Origin: Streptomyces sp. MRC013
GTDB taxonomy: Bacteria; Actinomycetota; Actinomycetes; Streptomycetales; Streptomycetaceae
NCBI RefSeq assembly: GCF_023614235.1
Contig: NZ_CP094264.1
Span: 806,001-870,000, forward strand
DNA length: 64,000 bases
Reading direction: 5' to 3'
Shown here: positions 50,301-61,481 of the stretch, piece by piece
How the letters are laid out: each line of letters starts with the position of its first letter
Position numbering within the stretch: position 1 is the first letter of the stretch
Made by a program: the position numbers and the translations under genes
The notes under the pieces: model-generated
Database searches by the model: none
Told to the model about the DNA's origin: nothing
The model's input: only the letters and a program-made list of their open reading frames with translations

Positions 50301-53300
50301 CATCGGCAGGTAGGCCGCGCCGGCCTTCATCACGCCCAGGTAGGACACGACCTGCGACGGGCCGCGTTCCAGGCAGACGCCGACGAACTCGCCGCGCCGC
50401 ACGCCCTGTGCGCGCAGCGCGCGGGCGACCCGGTCGGAGCGGGCGTCGAGCTCGGCGAAGGTCAACTGCTCGTGCTCCCCGAGGAGCGCGACGCGCTCCG
50501 GGTGCCGTGCGGCCTGCTCGGCGAAGAGCGAGACCATGGTGCCACCGGCTTCGGTCCGCCGCGCGGGGCCGCCCAGGGCGGCCCGCTCCTCGGCCGGGGT
50601 GAGCAGCGGTACGGCGGCGACCCGACGGCCGGGCTCGGCGACGAGCGCGGTCAGCAGGTGGACCAGCCGGTCCAGGAGGCTCCGGGCGGTGTCCGCGTCG
50701 AAGTGGTTCGGGTCGTAGCGCAGGTGGAGGCCGATCCTGGCGCCGTCGTAGGCGACCAGCGTGAGCGGGTAGTTGGTGGCCTCGTTGGCGGTCACGGGCT
50801 CCACGGTCAGGCCGTGGGCGCGGGCGCTGTCCTCGTCGACGGGGTAGTTCTCGAAGACCACCAGGCTGTCGAAGAGGGTGGTGTCCGCGGGGAGGCCGGC
50901 CTCCGCCTGGATCCGGGCCAGCGGCAGGTAGTCGTGGCCGTGCGCTTCGGTCTGCCGGAGCTGGATGCCCTGGAGCCAGTCGGCGACCCGCTGGTCCGGG
51001 TCGATGCGGACGCGCACCGGCAGGGTGTTGATGAAGATGCCGACGGCCGACTCGGCGTCCGGCAGGTCGGCGGGGCGGCCGGAGGTGGTCGCGCCGAAGA
51101 CCAGGTCCGTCTGGCCCGAGTGGGCCGACAGCAGCAGCGCCCAGGCCGCCTGTACCACGGCGTTGACGGTGAGCCGGTGGCGCTTGGCGAAGTCGTGGAC
51201 CGCGTCGGACGGTCCGGTGCCGAGGTCGTCGACGAGCCGGGCGGTGGAGCGTGCGGCGCGGACGTCGTCGGGGGTGCGGTCGTAGGGCAGGGGTACGGGG
51301 GTGTCGTAGCCGGCCAGGACCTCCCGCCAGTAGGCGTGGGCGGCCTGGGCGTCCTGCTCGGCCAGCCAGGCGTGGTACTCCCGGAACGCCGGGCGGGCCG
51401 GCAGCTCCCCACCGCGGTAGGCGGTGAACAGGTCGGCCATCACCAGCGGCAGGCTCCAGCCGTCCAGCAGGATGTGGTGGAAGGTCCACACCACCTGCAC
51501 CCGCGTCTCCGACAACCGGAACAGCGCCACCCGCGACAGCGGCGCCGCCGTCAGGTCGACGCCCCGCCGCTCGTCCTCCGCGGTGAACTCCTCCAGCGCC
51601 GCGCGCCGCCCCTCCTCCGACAGGTCCCGCCAGTCCCCGACGGTCACGGGGAAGGCGACCGAGCGGTGCACCCGCTGGACGGGCTCGTCCAGGTCCTCCC
51701 AGGCCAGGGAGGTGCGCAGGACGGGGGTGGCGTCCGCGACCCGCTGCCAGGCGCGGGCGAGCCCCTGGACGTCGGTGACGCCGTCGAGCACGAACACGAG
51801 CTGTTCGAAGTAGGAGGAGGAGTCGGGTTCCAGCAGGCTGTGGAAGAGCATGCCCTGCTGCATCGGGGTGAGCGGATAGATGTCCTCCACCCCGCGCCCG
51901 TCCCCGGCCAGCAGGTCCACCTCGGCCTGCGTGAGCGTCGCCAGCGGGAAGTCCGACGGGGTGACCCCGCCGGTGCCCTCCGCCACGCAGTGCCCGATCA
52001 GCTCCGTCAGCTCGGTCAGGAACCGCTCCGCCAGACCCGCGACCGTCGACCCCTCGTGCACGCCCTCGGCGTACGCCCAGTCGAACACCAGCCGCCCGTC
52101 GACCACCCGGCCCACCACGTCCAACAGGTGCGCCCGCTCCTCCCCCGGCGCGTACTCGCCGCCGGGGTTCAGCTCGATCGACTCGTACAGGCCGCCTTCG
52201 CCGGCCGAGGTGTCGAACTGGCCGAGGTAGTTGAAGCTGACCTTCGGCTCGGGCACGGAGCCCAGCTCACCGCGCAGATGACGCAGCGCGCCGTAGCCCA
52301 GGCCCCGGTTGGGGATCGCCCGCAGCAGCTCCTTGGTGTGCTTGATCTGCGCGTCCCAGCCCTCCCGGGCCTCAAGCGCGACCGGGAACATCGTGGTGAA
52401 CCAACCCACCGTACGCGACAGGTCCACCCCCCGAACAACTCCTCACGGCCATGGCCCTCAAGATCCACCAGCAGCCGCGACTCACCCGTCCAACCGCACA
52501 GCACCCGCGCCAACGCCGCCAACAGCACATCGTTGACCTGCGTCCGGTACGCCCCCGGCACGTCCAGCAACAACCGACGCGTCAACTCCGCCGACAACTC
52601 CGAACGCACCGTCCGCTGGGCACCCATCAGGTTCCCGCCCCCACCGTCCACCGGGATCTCCGCCCCGGCTCCCGTGGTGGCCTCGGTCCAGTACGACGTC
52701 TCCGCGTCGAAGCGGCCTTCGGCGGCGGCGGTCGTCAGCAGGTGCGCCCACTGCTGGAAGGAGGTGGTCTTCGGCCCCAGCGGCTCACGGCGGCACGCCG
52801 CGTCCAGGTCCTCCAGCAGCACCCGCCACGACACACCGTCCACCACCAGATGATGCGCCGCCAGCAACAACCGCGACCCACCGTCCGCACCGGCGTCGAA
52901 GAACACCACCCGCACCAACGGACCCGCCACCAGATCCAGCGACGACTGCACCCGCACCGAGTGCTCCCGCACCACCACATCCAGCGCAGCACCGGACAGA
53001 CCCCGCACGTCGACCGTCTCCAGCACCCGGCCCGCATCCTCGAAACCGGCCACCGACAACCGCCCGTCCACCACCCGCAGACGCAACATGTCGTGCTGCC
53101 CCAGCAACACCCCCACCGCATCCGCCAGCACACCCGCGTCGAACCCGGCCCCCACCTCCAACAACACCGCCATGTTGAAGTGATGCGGCGCCACCGGATG
53201 CGAACCGAAGAACCACTCCACGATCGGCGTCACCACCACCTCACCCGTCACCACACCCTGCTCGGCGAGGGTCCGCCCGGCGCCGGTGGGGACGGCCACG

Positions 53301-56300
53301 GTCGCCAGGCCGGCGACGGTCTGCCGGACGAAGACGTCCTTGGAGGTGAGTTCCAGTCCCTCCTTGCGGGCGCGGGAGACGAGCTGGATGCTCAGGATCG
53401 AGTCGCCGCCCAGGTCGAAGAAGTTGTCGTGCACACCGACCCGCTCGACACCCAGCACCGACGCGAACACCCCCGCCAGCGTCCGCTCCACCTCGTCGCG
53501 CGGCGCGACGTACGCGGTGCCGGCCGTCAGCTCCGGGGCGGGGGCGGGCAGGGCGCGCCGGTCGACCTTGCCGTTGCTGTTCAGCGGCATGGCGTCGAGC
53601 GGGATCAGGACCGCCGGGACCATGTACTCGGGGAGCCGCTCGCCCAGCCGGGCCCGGCAGCCGTCGAGGTCCAGGGGGTCTCCAGACCCCGCTCCGCCAC
53701 CACGTAGGCGACGATCCGCTTGCCGCCGGCCTCGGTGCCGTGCACGACGACCGTCGCCTCGCCGATCTCCGGGAGCCGCAGCAGCGCGGCCTCGATCTCG
53801 CCGAGCTCGATGCGGAAGCCGCGGATCTTCACCTGGGCGTCGACGCGGCCCAGGTACTCCAGTTCGCCGGCGGGCGTCCAGCGCACCAGGTCGCCGGTGC
53901 GGTAGAGGCGCTCCCCGGGCGCGGTCGGGTGGGCGACGAACCGCTCCGCGGTCAGGTCGGGGCGTCCCCAGTAGCCGCGGGCCAGTCCGGCGCCGCCGAC
54001 GTACAGCTCGCCGGTGACCCCGGCCGGCACCGGCCGCAGGAACCCGTCGAGGACCAGCAGCCGGGTGTCGTCGAGGGCGGTGCCGATGGGCAGCGTCTTC
54101 GCCTCGCGCTCGCTCGGCGCGTAGGCGTGGACGGTGGCGAAGGTGGTGGTCTCGGTGGGTCCGTAGCCGTTGCAGATCACCAAGTCCGGGCAGGCGTCGG
54201 CGACCCGGCGGACGGCCTGCACGTTCGCGGCCTCGCCGCCGGTGATCACCGCGCGCATCCCGGAGAAGCACTCCGGCATCTGGTTGGCGTAGAGGTTGAA
54301 CAGCGAGGTGGTGACGAACGTGGACTGCACGCCCCGGGCGTCGACCAGCGCGCCGAACGCCTCCGCGTCGAGGTGCTCCGGCGGGGCGACGACCACGCTG
54401 CCGCCGTTCAGCAGCGGCACCCAGATCTCGAAGGTCGCCGCGTCGAAGGCGTGCGAGGAGTGGAACAGCGTCCGCTCGTGGCGGCCGTCGCGCCAGCGGC
54501 TGTCGAGGGCGAGCCGGGTGATGTCGTCGTGGGTGACGCCGACGCCCTTCGGGGTGCCGGTGGACCCCGACGTGAACATGAGGTAGGCGAGCTGGTCGGG
54601 GTGGTGCGTGGCGGGTCCGTCGAGCGGTTCGCCCGGGCCCTCGGAGGTCGGCCTGCCGCCCTCGTCGAGGACGATCAGGGGCAGCCCGGTGTCCTGCGGG
54701 ACGCGGTCCTTCGACGCCTCGTCGGTGATCACGCAGACCGCTCCGGCCTGCTCGATCAGCGCCCGGACCCGGTCCACGGGGTGGCCGGAGTGCGCCGGCG
54801 CGTAGGCGCCGCCCGCGCGCAGCACGGCGAGCATGGAGACCACGACCTGCACGCCGCGTTCGAGGACGAGTACGACCGGCGCCTCGGCCCGCACTCCCGC
54901 GGCGCGCAGGCGGCGGGCCAGGGCGTCGGTGCGGGAGTCGAGCTCGGCGTAGGTGAGCTGCTCGGCGGTGCCGACGAGGGCGGTCGCGTCGGGCGTCCTC
55001 GCGGCGATCTCGGCGAACCGCTCGGGAACGCCCGGCACCGTGCCCCGCGGGGCGTCGCCGGACCACTGCGCGAGCCGGTCCCGCTCGTCGGGCGACAGCA
55101 GGTCGAGGGCGGCCAGGGGCAGCCGCGGCTGCGCGGTGGCGGCGGCGACGAGGCGGCGCAGCCGCTCGCCGAGGCGCCGGGCCGACGCCTCTTCGAACAG
55201 CTCGGTGTTGTACTCCAGGGCGACCCGCAGCGCGCCGTCGCGCTCCTCGTACTCCACGACCAGGTCGAACAGCGAGCGGGTGCGCGGGAGCAGCACCTCG
55301 GAAACGTCGAGGCCGGGCAGCTCGACCCGCTGGGGAAGGGTGTTCTGGAGCACCATCATGGCCTGGAACAGCGGGGTGCGGCCGGGGTCGCGCTCGGTGA
55401 CCAGCTCCTCGACCAGCCGGTCGAAGGGGAGTTCGTGGTCGAAGGCGTCCCGCACGGTGGTGCGCACGTCGTCGAGGAAGGACGCCACGGTGTCCGTGGT
55501 GCGCGGCCGGGAGCGGATGACGACGGGGTTGACGAAGAAGCCGACCAGGTCGTCGGTCTGCTGGTGCTCCCGGCCCGCCGAGGCGACGCCCAGGGCCACG
55601 TCGCGGGTGCCGGACGCGGTCGCCAGCAGCAGCTGGGTCATCGCGGTGAGCGTCATGAAGAGGGTCGCGCCCCGGCCGCGGCCCAGCTCCTTCAGCGCCT
55701 CGGTCTCGGCGGCGGTCAGCTCGAAGCGGTGCACCGCTCCCCTGGTGGTGCGGACCTCGGGGCGCGGCCGGTCGGTGGGCAGCGCGAGCGGCTGCACCTC
55801 GTCCAGCTGCCGCTCCCAGTAGGCGAAGCGGTCCGCGACGGCGGCGCGGTCCCAGCCGTTCTGCTCCCAGGCGGCGAAGTCGGCGTACTGCACGGAGAGT
55901 TCGGCCGGCGGGGCCGCCTGCGGGTCGATCGCGGCCCGGTAGAGCGCCGCGAGGTCCCGGGTCAGCACGTCCAGCGACCAGCCGTCGCTGACGATGTGGT
56001 GGGTGCTCAGGACCAGGACGTGGTCGTCGTCGGCGAACCGCACCAGCACCGTCCGCAGCAGCGGGCCGGCCGTGAGGTCGAACGGCTTCTCCACCTCGGC
56101 GAGCAGCAGCGCGGACAGCGCCTCCTCGCGGTCGGCGCCGGACAGGGCCGACAGGTCCTCCTCGTCGAGGGCGAGCGGGGCGTCGCCGGGGGCGTGCACC
56201 CGCTGGACCGGGTGGCCGTCCTCCTCGTGGAAGGTGGTCCGCAGGGACTCGTGCCGGGCGACCAGCCCGCGCAGGGCGGTGCGCAGCGCCGGCACGTCGA

Positions 56301-58185
56301 GGGCGCCGCTCAGCCGGTAGGCGCTGCCGGTGTAGTACTCGGTGGAGCCGCCCTCGTAGCGGTCGAGGAACCACAGGCGGCGCTGGGCGGAGGAGAGCGG
56401 CAGCGGGCGGTCGCGGTCGGCGCGCGGTATGCCGTCGTCGGTGGAGGCGGCGGTCAGCCCCTCGGCGGCGAGTTCGGCGACGGTGGGGTGGGCGAACAGG
56501 GCGCGCCGCGCGGCCTTGACCCCCAGCCGCGCCTCGGTGCGCGACAGGGCGTGGACGGCGCGGATGGAGTCGCCGCCGAGGTCGAAGAAGTCGTCGTGGA
56601 CGCCGACCCGGGGCACGCCGAGGACCTCGGCGAACACCTCGGCGACGGCCTCCTCGGTGGCGTCGCGGGGGGCGACGTACTCCCCGACCAGTTGGCCGGG
56701 GGACGGTTCGGGCAGCGCGGCGCGGTCGATCTTGCCGTTGACGGTGAGCGGCAGCGCGTCCAGCGTGACGACGGCCGACGGCACCATGTACTCGGGCAGC
56801 TCGCGCCTCAGGGCGGCGCGGACCGCGGAGGGCGTGGGCGCGTCGGCCGCGTCGTCCGGGACGGCGTACGCCACCAGGCGGCGGTCGCCCGGGCGGTCCT
56901 CCCGGACCAGGGCGACGGCGTGGGCGACGCCGGGCAGCCGCATGGCGGCGGCCTCGATCTCGCCGAGCTCGATGCGGAAGCCGCGCAGCTTGACCTGGTC
57001 GTCGACCCGGCCGGCGAACTCCAGCCCGCCGTCGTCGGTGCGCCGCACCAGGTCGCCGGTGCGGTACATGCGGGTGCCGGGCGCGCCGTACGGGTCGGCG
57101 ACGAAGCGTTCCGCCGTCAGGTCGGGGCGGCCCCGGTAGCCCCGGGCCAGTCCCTCGCCGGCGATGTACAGCTCACCGGTGGCGCCCGCCGGGACGGGCT
57201 GCAGGCGCCCGTCCAGGACGTACACCTCGGTGCCCTCGACCGGGGTGCCGAGCGGCGGGGTGCCGCCGCCGCTCATCGGGGCGCTCATGGTGGCGCAGAC
57301 GGTGGCCTCGGTCGGCCCGTAGCCGTTGTACATGCGGCGGCCGCGCGACCACAGGTCGACCAGTTCGCCGGGGCACGCCTCGCCGGCCACCATCAGGGCG
57401 GCGAGGCCCGGCAGGTCCTCGGGGTCCATGGTGGGCAGCACGGCGGGGGGCAGTGTCGCGTGGGTGACCCCGAAGTCCCTCAGGACCCGGGTCAGCTCGG
57501 CGCCGGCCAGCCCGCCGCGGTCGGGTACGACGAGGGCGGCGCCGTTCAGCAGCGACTTGGTGACCTCGAAGACGGCCGCGTCGAAGCTGGGCGAGGCGAA
57601 CTGGAGCACCCGCGAGTCGGGCGTGACCTCCATCCGCTCCCGCTGGGTGCGGGCCAGGTCGGCGATGCCGCGGTGGGTGACGACGACGCCCTTGGGGCGG
57701 CCGGTAGAGCCCGAGGTGTAGATCATGTACGCGGCGTCGTCGGGGCCCGGCTCCACGGCGGGCGCGCCGGCCGGCACCGCGTCGTCCAGGTCCGCCAGGA
57801 GCAGCCGCCGCGGCCCGTCCGGCACCCGCCCGGCCACGGACGGCTGGGTGATCACCAGGCCGATCCCGGAGTCGTCGGTCATGTAGCGCAGCCGCTCCGC
57901 CGGGTAGGCCGGGTCCAGCGGCACGTACACGCCGCCCGCCCGCATGACGGCGAGCATCGACACCACCAGCGCGGTGCCGCGCTCCAGGCACACGCCGACC
58001 GGCGTTCCGCGCCGCACCCCCCGGTCGTGCAGCACGGCGGCCGCCCTGGCCACGCGCGCGTCCAGCTCGGCGTAGCTCATGGATCCGGATTCGGCCGCCA
58101 GCGCGGTCGCGTCGGGTCGTCGGGCCACCTGTGCACCGAACAGCGCCGGGAGCGTCCGGCTCTCCGCGTGCTGGGCAGAAACCAC
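44330..58185 (-). CDS. Four-module NRPS: A-T / C-A-T-E / C-A-T-E / C-A-T (three frameshifts)
   Basis: One gene of about 4,618 residues once three single-base indels are repaired (missing base at 53674-53678, missing base at 52427-52432, extra base at 46439-46443); the net length then divides exactly by three. Domains: A1 (10-500), T1 (535), C2 (590-1020, HHIVSDGWS), A2 (1050-1550), T2 (1590), E2 (1625-2080), C3 (2100-2530, HHILLDGWS), A3 (2543-3030), T3 (3075), E3 (3120-3560), C4 (3580-4000), A4 (4025-4530), T4 (4565). All T domains keep GGDS. Pocket codes: A1 D-A-F-T-M-A-G-V-C-K, A2 D-A-F-F-I-G-G-T-F-K (Val/Ile-like), A3 D-A-F-L-A-G-A-V-C-K, A4 D-A-Y-F-W-G-V-T-F-K (aliphatic-like). No starter C domain, so the peptide begins with a free amine. 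GTG 58185 follows GAAGGAG. Confidence 0.95.
46319..48819 (-). repeat. E3-C4 segment, copy of a 2.5-kb intragenic duplication
   Basis: This stretch (epimerisation domain of module 3 plus condensation domain of module 4) is collinear with 50769-53267 at an offset near 4,450 bases. Long blocks are identical or nearly so, for example 48301-48819 and 46850-47200, alternating with diverged blocks. Confidence 0.9.
50769..53267 (-). repeat. E2-C3 segment, copy of a 2.5-kb intragenic duplication
   Basis: Counterpart of 46319-48819. The E2 and C3 domains share near-identical DNA with E3 and C4, whereas the adenylation domain lying between the two copies is unique. Confidence 0.9.
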
Positions 58186-58360
58186 GGTTGCTACTCCTTC
58201 GAGAGCCGCACGCGCCGCGGCATCGGTCCGGCGCGAGCCGTGGAACCGCACACCGGCGCGGCTCCACGTGAGGGAAGGACAGGGCCGTGCCGCCGGCCCG
58301 GCCGGCGGCACGAGGGAGAACGGGGGGTGGGGGGAAGGAGGAGAGGGCGGTGGCCGGGGA

Positions 58361-59734
58361 TCAGGCGGCCTGGCAGATTTCGCCCGCCCGGCGCAGGGTC
58401 CGGCCGTTGTACTGCATGAGGTCGGCCGGGCGGCCCTTCCGGGACCTGAGGAAGCGGCCGCTGAACAGCACGTCGCCCTGGTCCGCGGCCCGCACGCTGA
58501 AGATGAGGTCGGAGCCGACGGTGAGCGTCCCGGAGACGCCGTTGTCCGCGTCCAGGCGCAGCTTGCCGCCGTTCCCCTCGGGGAACACGCGGATGGCGAG
58601 CTCGCCGTTGACGAACTCACCGGCGAGCGCGGCGGCCTCGTCGCACGGACGGCCCGCGGGAGCGGGCTGCTCGTAGTGGCCGACACGCAGGCCGAAGGTG
58701 CGGTCCAGCTCGCCGACGAGGTCGAACCAGGCGGCCAGGCCGGTGGTGGAGTTGGTGGTGAAGGCGAGGGCGGTGCCGCTGGCCTGGTCGACGCGGACGT
58801 TGCAGGAGCCGCCGTCGAGGGTGCCGTCGTGGCCGAGCCACAGGCTCTCCCCGGCGGGGTAGAGGCCCCAGCCGGCGCCCCATCCCGCGGCCAGGCCGAA
58901 CGGCTCGGCGGCCGGCACGGCGTGGCCCATCACCGCCAGCACGTCGGGGTCGGCGATGTCGGCGTCCAGGGCCCCGTGGCCCTCGCCGAGGAACGCCCGG
59001 CCGAAGCGCACCAGGTCGGTGGCGCTGCCCGCGAGGCCCCCGGCCGCGGCCAGCGTCGACTCGCAGTAGAAGTCCACGGGCTCGGTGCGGCCGGTCCGCG
59101 CGTTCACGGCGTGGCCGCTCACGGCGGCGCCCGGTCCGCGGCCCGGGCGCGGGTCCTCGATGAACGCGAGGTCCAGCCCGGTCGGGTGTGCCAGGTACGA
59201 CTCCAGCGAGTCCCACCAGCTCTGCCCGGTGAGCACCTCGATGACGTACGCGGCCACGGCGTAGCCGGTGTTCGAGTAGGAGAAGGCGGTGCCGGGCACG
59301 CCGAAGTGCCCCTCGCGTACGACGGACTCGAAATAGCGGCGCAGGGACGGGGAGCGCAGCGGGGTTCCCTCGTAGTCGGACACGAGCCCGGCGGTGTGGC
59401 TCAGCAGCTGGCGGAGCGTCACCTCGTGCATCGGGTGGTCCGCGGGCACCGCCGTGTGCCCCGCGATGTCCGCGAGGACCTCCATGACGGGAGTGTCGAG
59501 TTCCACCTCGCCCTCTTCGACCAGCTGCATGACGAGCGCGGCCGTGAAGACCTTGCTCACCGAGCCGTAGGCGAAGCGGGACTTCACGGACACCGGCACG
59601 TCGGAGCCGATCCGCTCGACGCCGGTGCACACCTCCCACAGCGTGCCGCCGCTGTACAGGGACAGCTGGGCTCCGGGTATCCGGTGGTCGCGAACCAGTT
59701 CGTTCACCATGCCGGAGAGGACGCCGACATCCAT
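58361..59734 (-). CDS. PBP-type stand-alone thioesterase / peptide cyclase
   Basis: A 457-residue serine hydrolase of the beta-lactamase/penicillin-binding-protein fold. SxxK motif is Ser58-Val-Ser-Lys61 in YGSVSKVF; YxN is Tyr153-Ser-Asn155 in FSYSNTGY; third motif is HDG at 302-304 in [13 protein letters not shown]-terminal beta-rich (lipocalin-like) domain follows from about 380. It has no signal peptide and no transmembrane segment, unlike a true PBP or secreted beta-lactamase. First gene of the operon whose NRPSs lack a thioesterase and finish with an E domain. Relatives (SurE, DsaJ and MppK types) release and cyclise peptides that have a D C-terminal residue, head to tail. An independent esterase or beta-lactamase is the less likely alternative. 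Confidence 0.9.
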   Translation of the reverse strand: MDVGVLSGMVNELVRDHRIPGAQLSLYSGGTLWEVCTGVERIGSDVPVSVKSRFAYGSVSKVFTAALVMQLVEEGEVELDTPVMEVLADIAGHTAVPADHPMHEVTLRQLLSHTAGLVSDYEGTPLRSPSLRRYFESVVREGHFGVPGTAFSYSNTGYAVAAYVIEVLTGQSWWDSLESYLAHPTGLDLAFIEDPRPGRGPGAAVSGHAVNARTGRTEPVDFYCESTLAAAGGLAGSATDLVRFGRAFLGEGHGALDADIADPDVLAVMGHAVPAAEPFGLAAGWGAGWGLYPAGESLWLGHDGTLDGGSCNVRVDQASGTALAFTTNSTTGLAAWFDLVGELDRTFGLRVGHYEQPAPAGRPCDEAAALAGEFVNGELAIRVFPEGNGGKLRLDADNGVSGTLTVGSDLIFSVRAADQGDVLFSGRFLRSRKGRPADLMQYNGRTLRRAGEICQAA

Positions 59735-59797
59735 GCTCTCGTACCCCCGTTCGAGAGTGCCGTGCGGCTTGGTCAGCCGCTCGACCGCCTAGGGATA

Positions 59798-59826
59798 GCT
59801 GGCTCTACCTCTTTCGTAGGGCCAGC
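59798..59826. promoter_or_regulatory. Inverted repeat upstream of the NRPS operon
   Basis: GCTGGCTCTA and TAGGGCCAGC form a 10-bp inverted repeat with one mismatch and a 9-nt spacer, 64-92 bases before the thioesterase ATG. It could be an operator for a cluster regulator or part of a 5' leader hairpin. Confidence 0.5.
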
Positions 59827-60605
59827 CTGACTTTCGGTCACAGACTCATCGATACCGTCGGCAATCTCAAGGACTCCCAGCTCAAACCGAAAGCCGCAGG
59901 TCAGAGCCGCACTACACGCGCAGAAACGACCATGCTCGATCCTCTGGGAAGGCATGGGAAGCGGCAGGCGGAAGACCCCGCTCCACCTGGTCGAACACCA
60001 CCGCACACCCCGCACCGCATGCCACCGGAACGGGTGAAGGCCTCCCCGCGCCGGGGAAGGCGCAGTTCACGAGCGCCCGGCGCGTCGGACGCGCCTCACG
60101 GCCCGGAAGCCGGGCGAACACCCGGGACCGGGCCGGTCCCCGGGACCCGCACCGTCGCGGCCCCCGGCCGAAAACCTCGGCGGAGGCTACGGAAAAGCGC
60201 CACCGCACCGGGAGGCGCCCGCAGCCCGGGGGCGTCGGCGGTGAAACCGCGCCGCGGAGGGGCCGTCCTCCCCCGCACCGGGGGAGGACGGCCCTCCTCG
60301 CACCGGAGGGGTGGTCTTCCTCACAGACGGGCCGCGGCCGGAACGCCGGACCGGTCTCCGCGCCCCGCACGGGGTTCCGCACTCCGCCGGGCGCCGGCCG
60401 GGTACGCGGGTACCCCCACCGCTCCCGGACATGCCGGCGCACCCCGCCCGAACCCGACCGCCCGCGGCGCGCCCCCCCCGTCCGCGACACCCGCGACGCC
60501 CCCCGGTCGCGGAGACCGGCCGTGCGGTCGCCTTCTTCCCCGGTTCTTCGCGCGGGTGGGCCCGGCCACCGGCGCCGGGGCGGGCGGCGTAAGCGGTGTC
60601 AGGGG

Positions 60606-60627
60606 GTGGTGTAGCGTACTGCACCAC
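60606..60627 (+). promoter_or_regulatory. Inverted repeat GTGGTG-N10-CACCAC
   Basis: A 6-bp perfect inverted repeat in a less GC-rich stretch about 100 bases before the small membrane protein gene; possibly an operator overlapping its promoter. Confidence 0.4.
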
Positions 60628-60723
60628 AACCCCGTTACGGCGCCGCCTCGTTCGATGCTGCGAGCCCGGGCACCGTACTGCCCACGAGGGCACCGGCCCC
60701 TTCGCCCGACGAAAGAAACGGTC

Positions 60724-60885
60724 ATGAAGATCCTCCTCTGGATCCTGCTCGCGGCGGCTCTCGCCGCCAACGCCTACTCCACCTTCGCCTTCCAGGGCGG
60801 CAAGCAGACTGCCGTCAGCGCCATCAGCGGTACGGTCGCCCTGGCCTCGGCGGTCACCCTCTTCCTGACCCGCAAGAAGCGCTGA
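60724..60885 (+). CDS. Small two-helix membrane protein (53 aa)
   Basis: MKILLWILLAAALAANAYST then SAISGTVALASAVTLFLTRKKR: two transmembrane helices joined by a short polar turn (FQGGKQTA), ending in positive residues. Codon-position bias is good and a promoter-like region and hairpin flank it. I recognise no named family; similar tiny membrane proteins are common in Streptomyces. Whether it belongs to the NRPS cluster is unknown. Confidence 0.75.
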   Translation: MKILLWILLAAALAANAYSTFAFQGGKQTAVSAISGTVALASAVTLFLTRKKR

Positions 60886-60904
60886 GCGAACCGGGCCTGA
60901 CGCC

Positions 60905-60932
60905 GGGACGGCCCGGCCGCCCGCGCCGTCCC
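60905..60932 (+). terminator. Hairpin after the small membrane protein
   Basis: GGGACGGC/GCCGTCCC, an 8-bp perfect stem with a 12-nt loop, 20 bases after the stop. Confidence 0.5.
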
Positions 60933-61442
60933 CCGGTTCTCCACCGCGCACCGGCCCGACCCGGCCCCGGCTCCGGTGCGCTTCTCGCGGCCCTGCGGAC
61001 GGGACCGCCGGCTCCACGGCCCGGCGCGGCTGCCGTCTCCCGTCGAACGGACCCCCCCGGGGGGCGGGGGGCCGGCGCGTTCACCGGTGAGCCCGCCGCG
61101 GGGCATCCCCGCAGGCGGGCCGGAGCCCCCCGAGAACCCGAAGGCACCGGCGTCGTCCGTCCGCGTCGAAGCCCGCGCGGACGGCTCCCGTCCGGGCCCC
61201 TGTGCTCCTCGCCGGGCGTGCGGGAGCTTCGTCCCGGGTTCCGCCCCTGGACCGCCGGTTCCGTCGTCCTGCCCGGCCGGACCTCCACCGCCCTGTCCAC
61301 GTGCTCGCCCCCGTGCACCCGCCCCGCCGACGCGGTACCCGCGGGCGGGCTGCGGCCTGCTGCGGAGATCGCCGTCGGGTACGGGCTCCGGCCGTCCCCT
61401 ACGAGGTGAGGCCCCGAGTCGGCCGACCAAGTCGGACACGGC

Positions 61443-61471
61443 TCTGCCCCCGGTGCAGAACCGGGGGCAGA
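61443..61471 (-). terminator. Terminator after the HTH-DUF397 operon
   Basis: A perfect 11-bp stem TCTGCCCCCGG/CCGGGGGCAGA with a 7-nt loop, ten bases past the DUF397 stop. Confidence 0.75.
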
Positions 61472-61481
61472 ACTCCACCGC

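Larger units (their letters stand above)
59735..60723. other. Upstream region of the NRPS operon and adjacent non-coding DNA
   Basis: 989 bases. The first 200, next to the PBP-type thioesterase, are AT-richer and hold an inverted repeat (59798-59826), so the operon promoter is probably here. The rest (60000-60600) is GC-rich without a recognisable gene. A second inverted repeat (60606-60627) precedes the small membrane protein. Confidence 0.55.
60886..61481. other. Intergenic with terminators on both sides
   Basis: About 600 bases of GC-rich DNA with hairpins at 60905-60932 and 61443-61471 (listed). No gene is supported. Confidence 0.5.

Noticed and set aside
46319..53267. Long identical blocks taken as insertion sequences
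   Set aside because: Both copies are in-frame epimerisation and condensation domains at the expected places; there is no transposase, terminal repeat or target duplication.
44330..58185. Three or four separate NRPS genes
   Set aside because: The apparent gene ends fall inside A, E and C domains at homopolymer runs. Repaired, they form one continuous protein of exactly 4,619 codons including the stop.
36480..58185. NRPS as a siderophore synthetase linked to the metal island
   Set aside because: No catechol, hydroxamate or cyclisation domains; most pockets look hydrophobic; the PBP-type cyclase fits a cyclic hexapeptide; and unrelated genes separate the two regions.
36390..58419. Very long plus-strand open frames (up to about 2,600 codons) opposite the NRPS genes
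   Set aside because: They are antisense shadows of biased high-GC coding DNA: Arg/Gly/Val/His-rich, no domains, no ribosome sites, and they mirror the NRPS codon positions.
58361..59734. True beta-lactamase or cell-wall PBP
   Set aside because: It lacks a signal peptide or anchor and is the first gene of a TE-less NRPS operon; the SxxK/YxN/HDG pattern also fits PBP-type thioesterases.
59773..60015. 80-codon minus-strand frame upstream of the thioesterase
   Set aside because: It covers the AT-rich promoter-like zone with its inverted repeat and has no coding bias or family resemblance.
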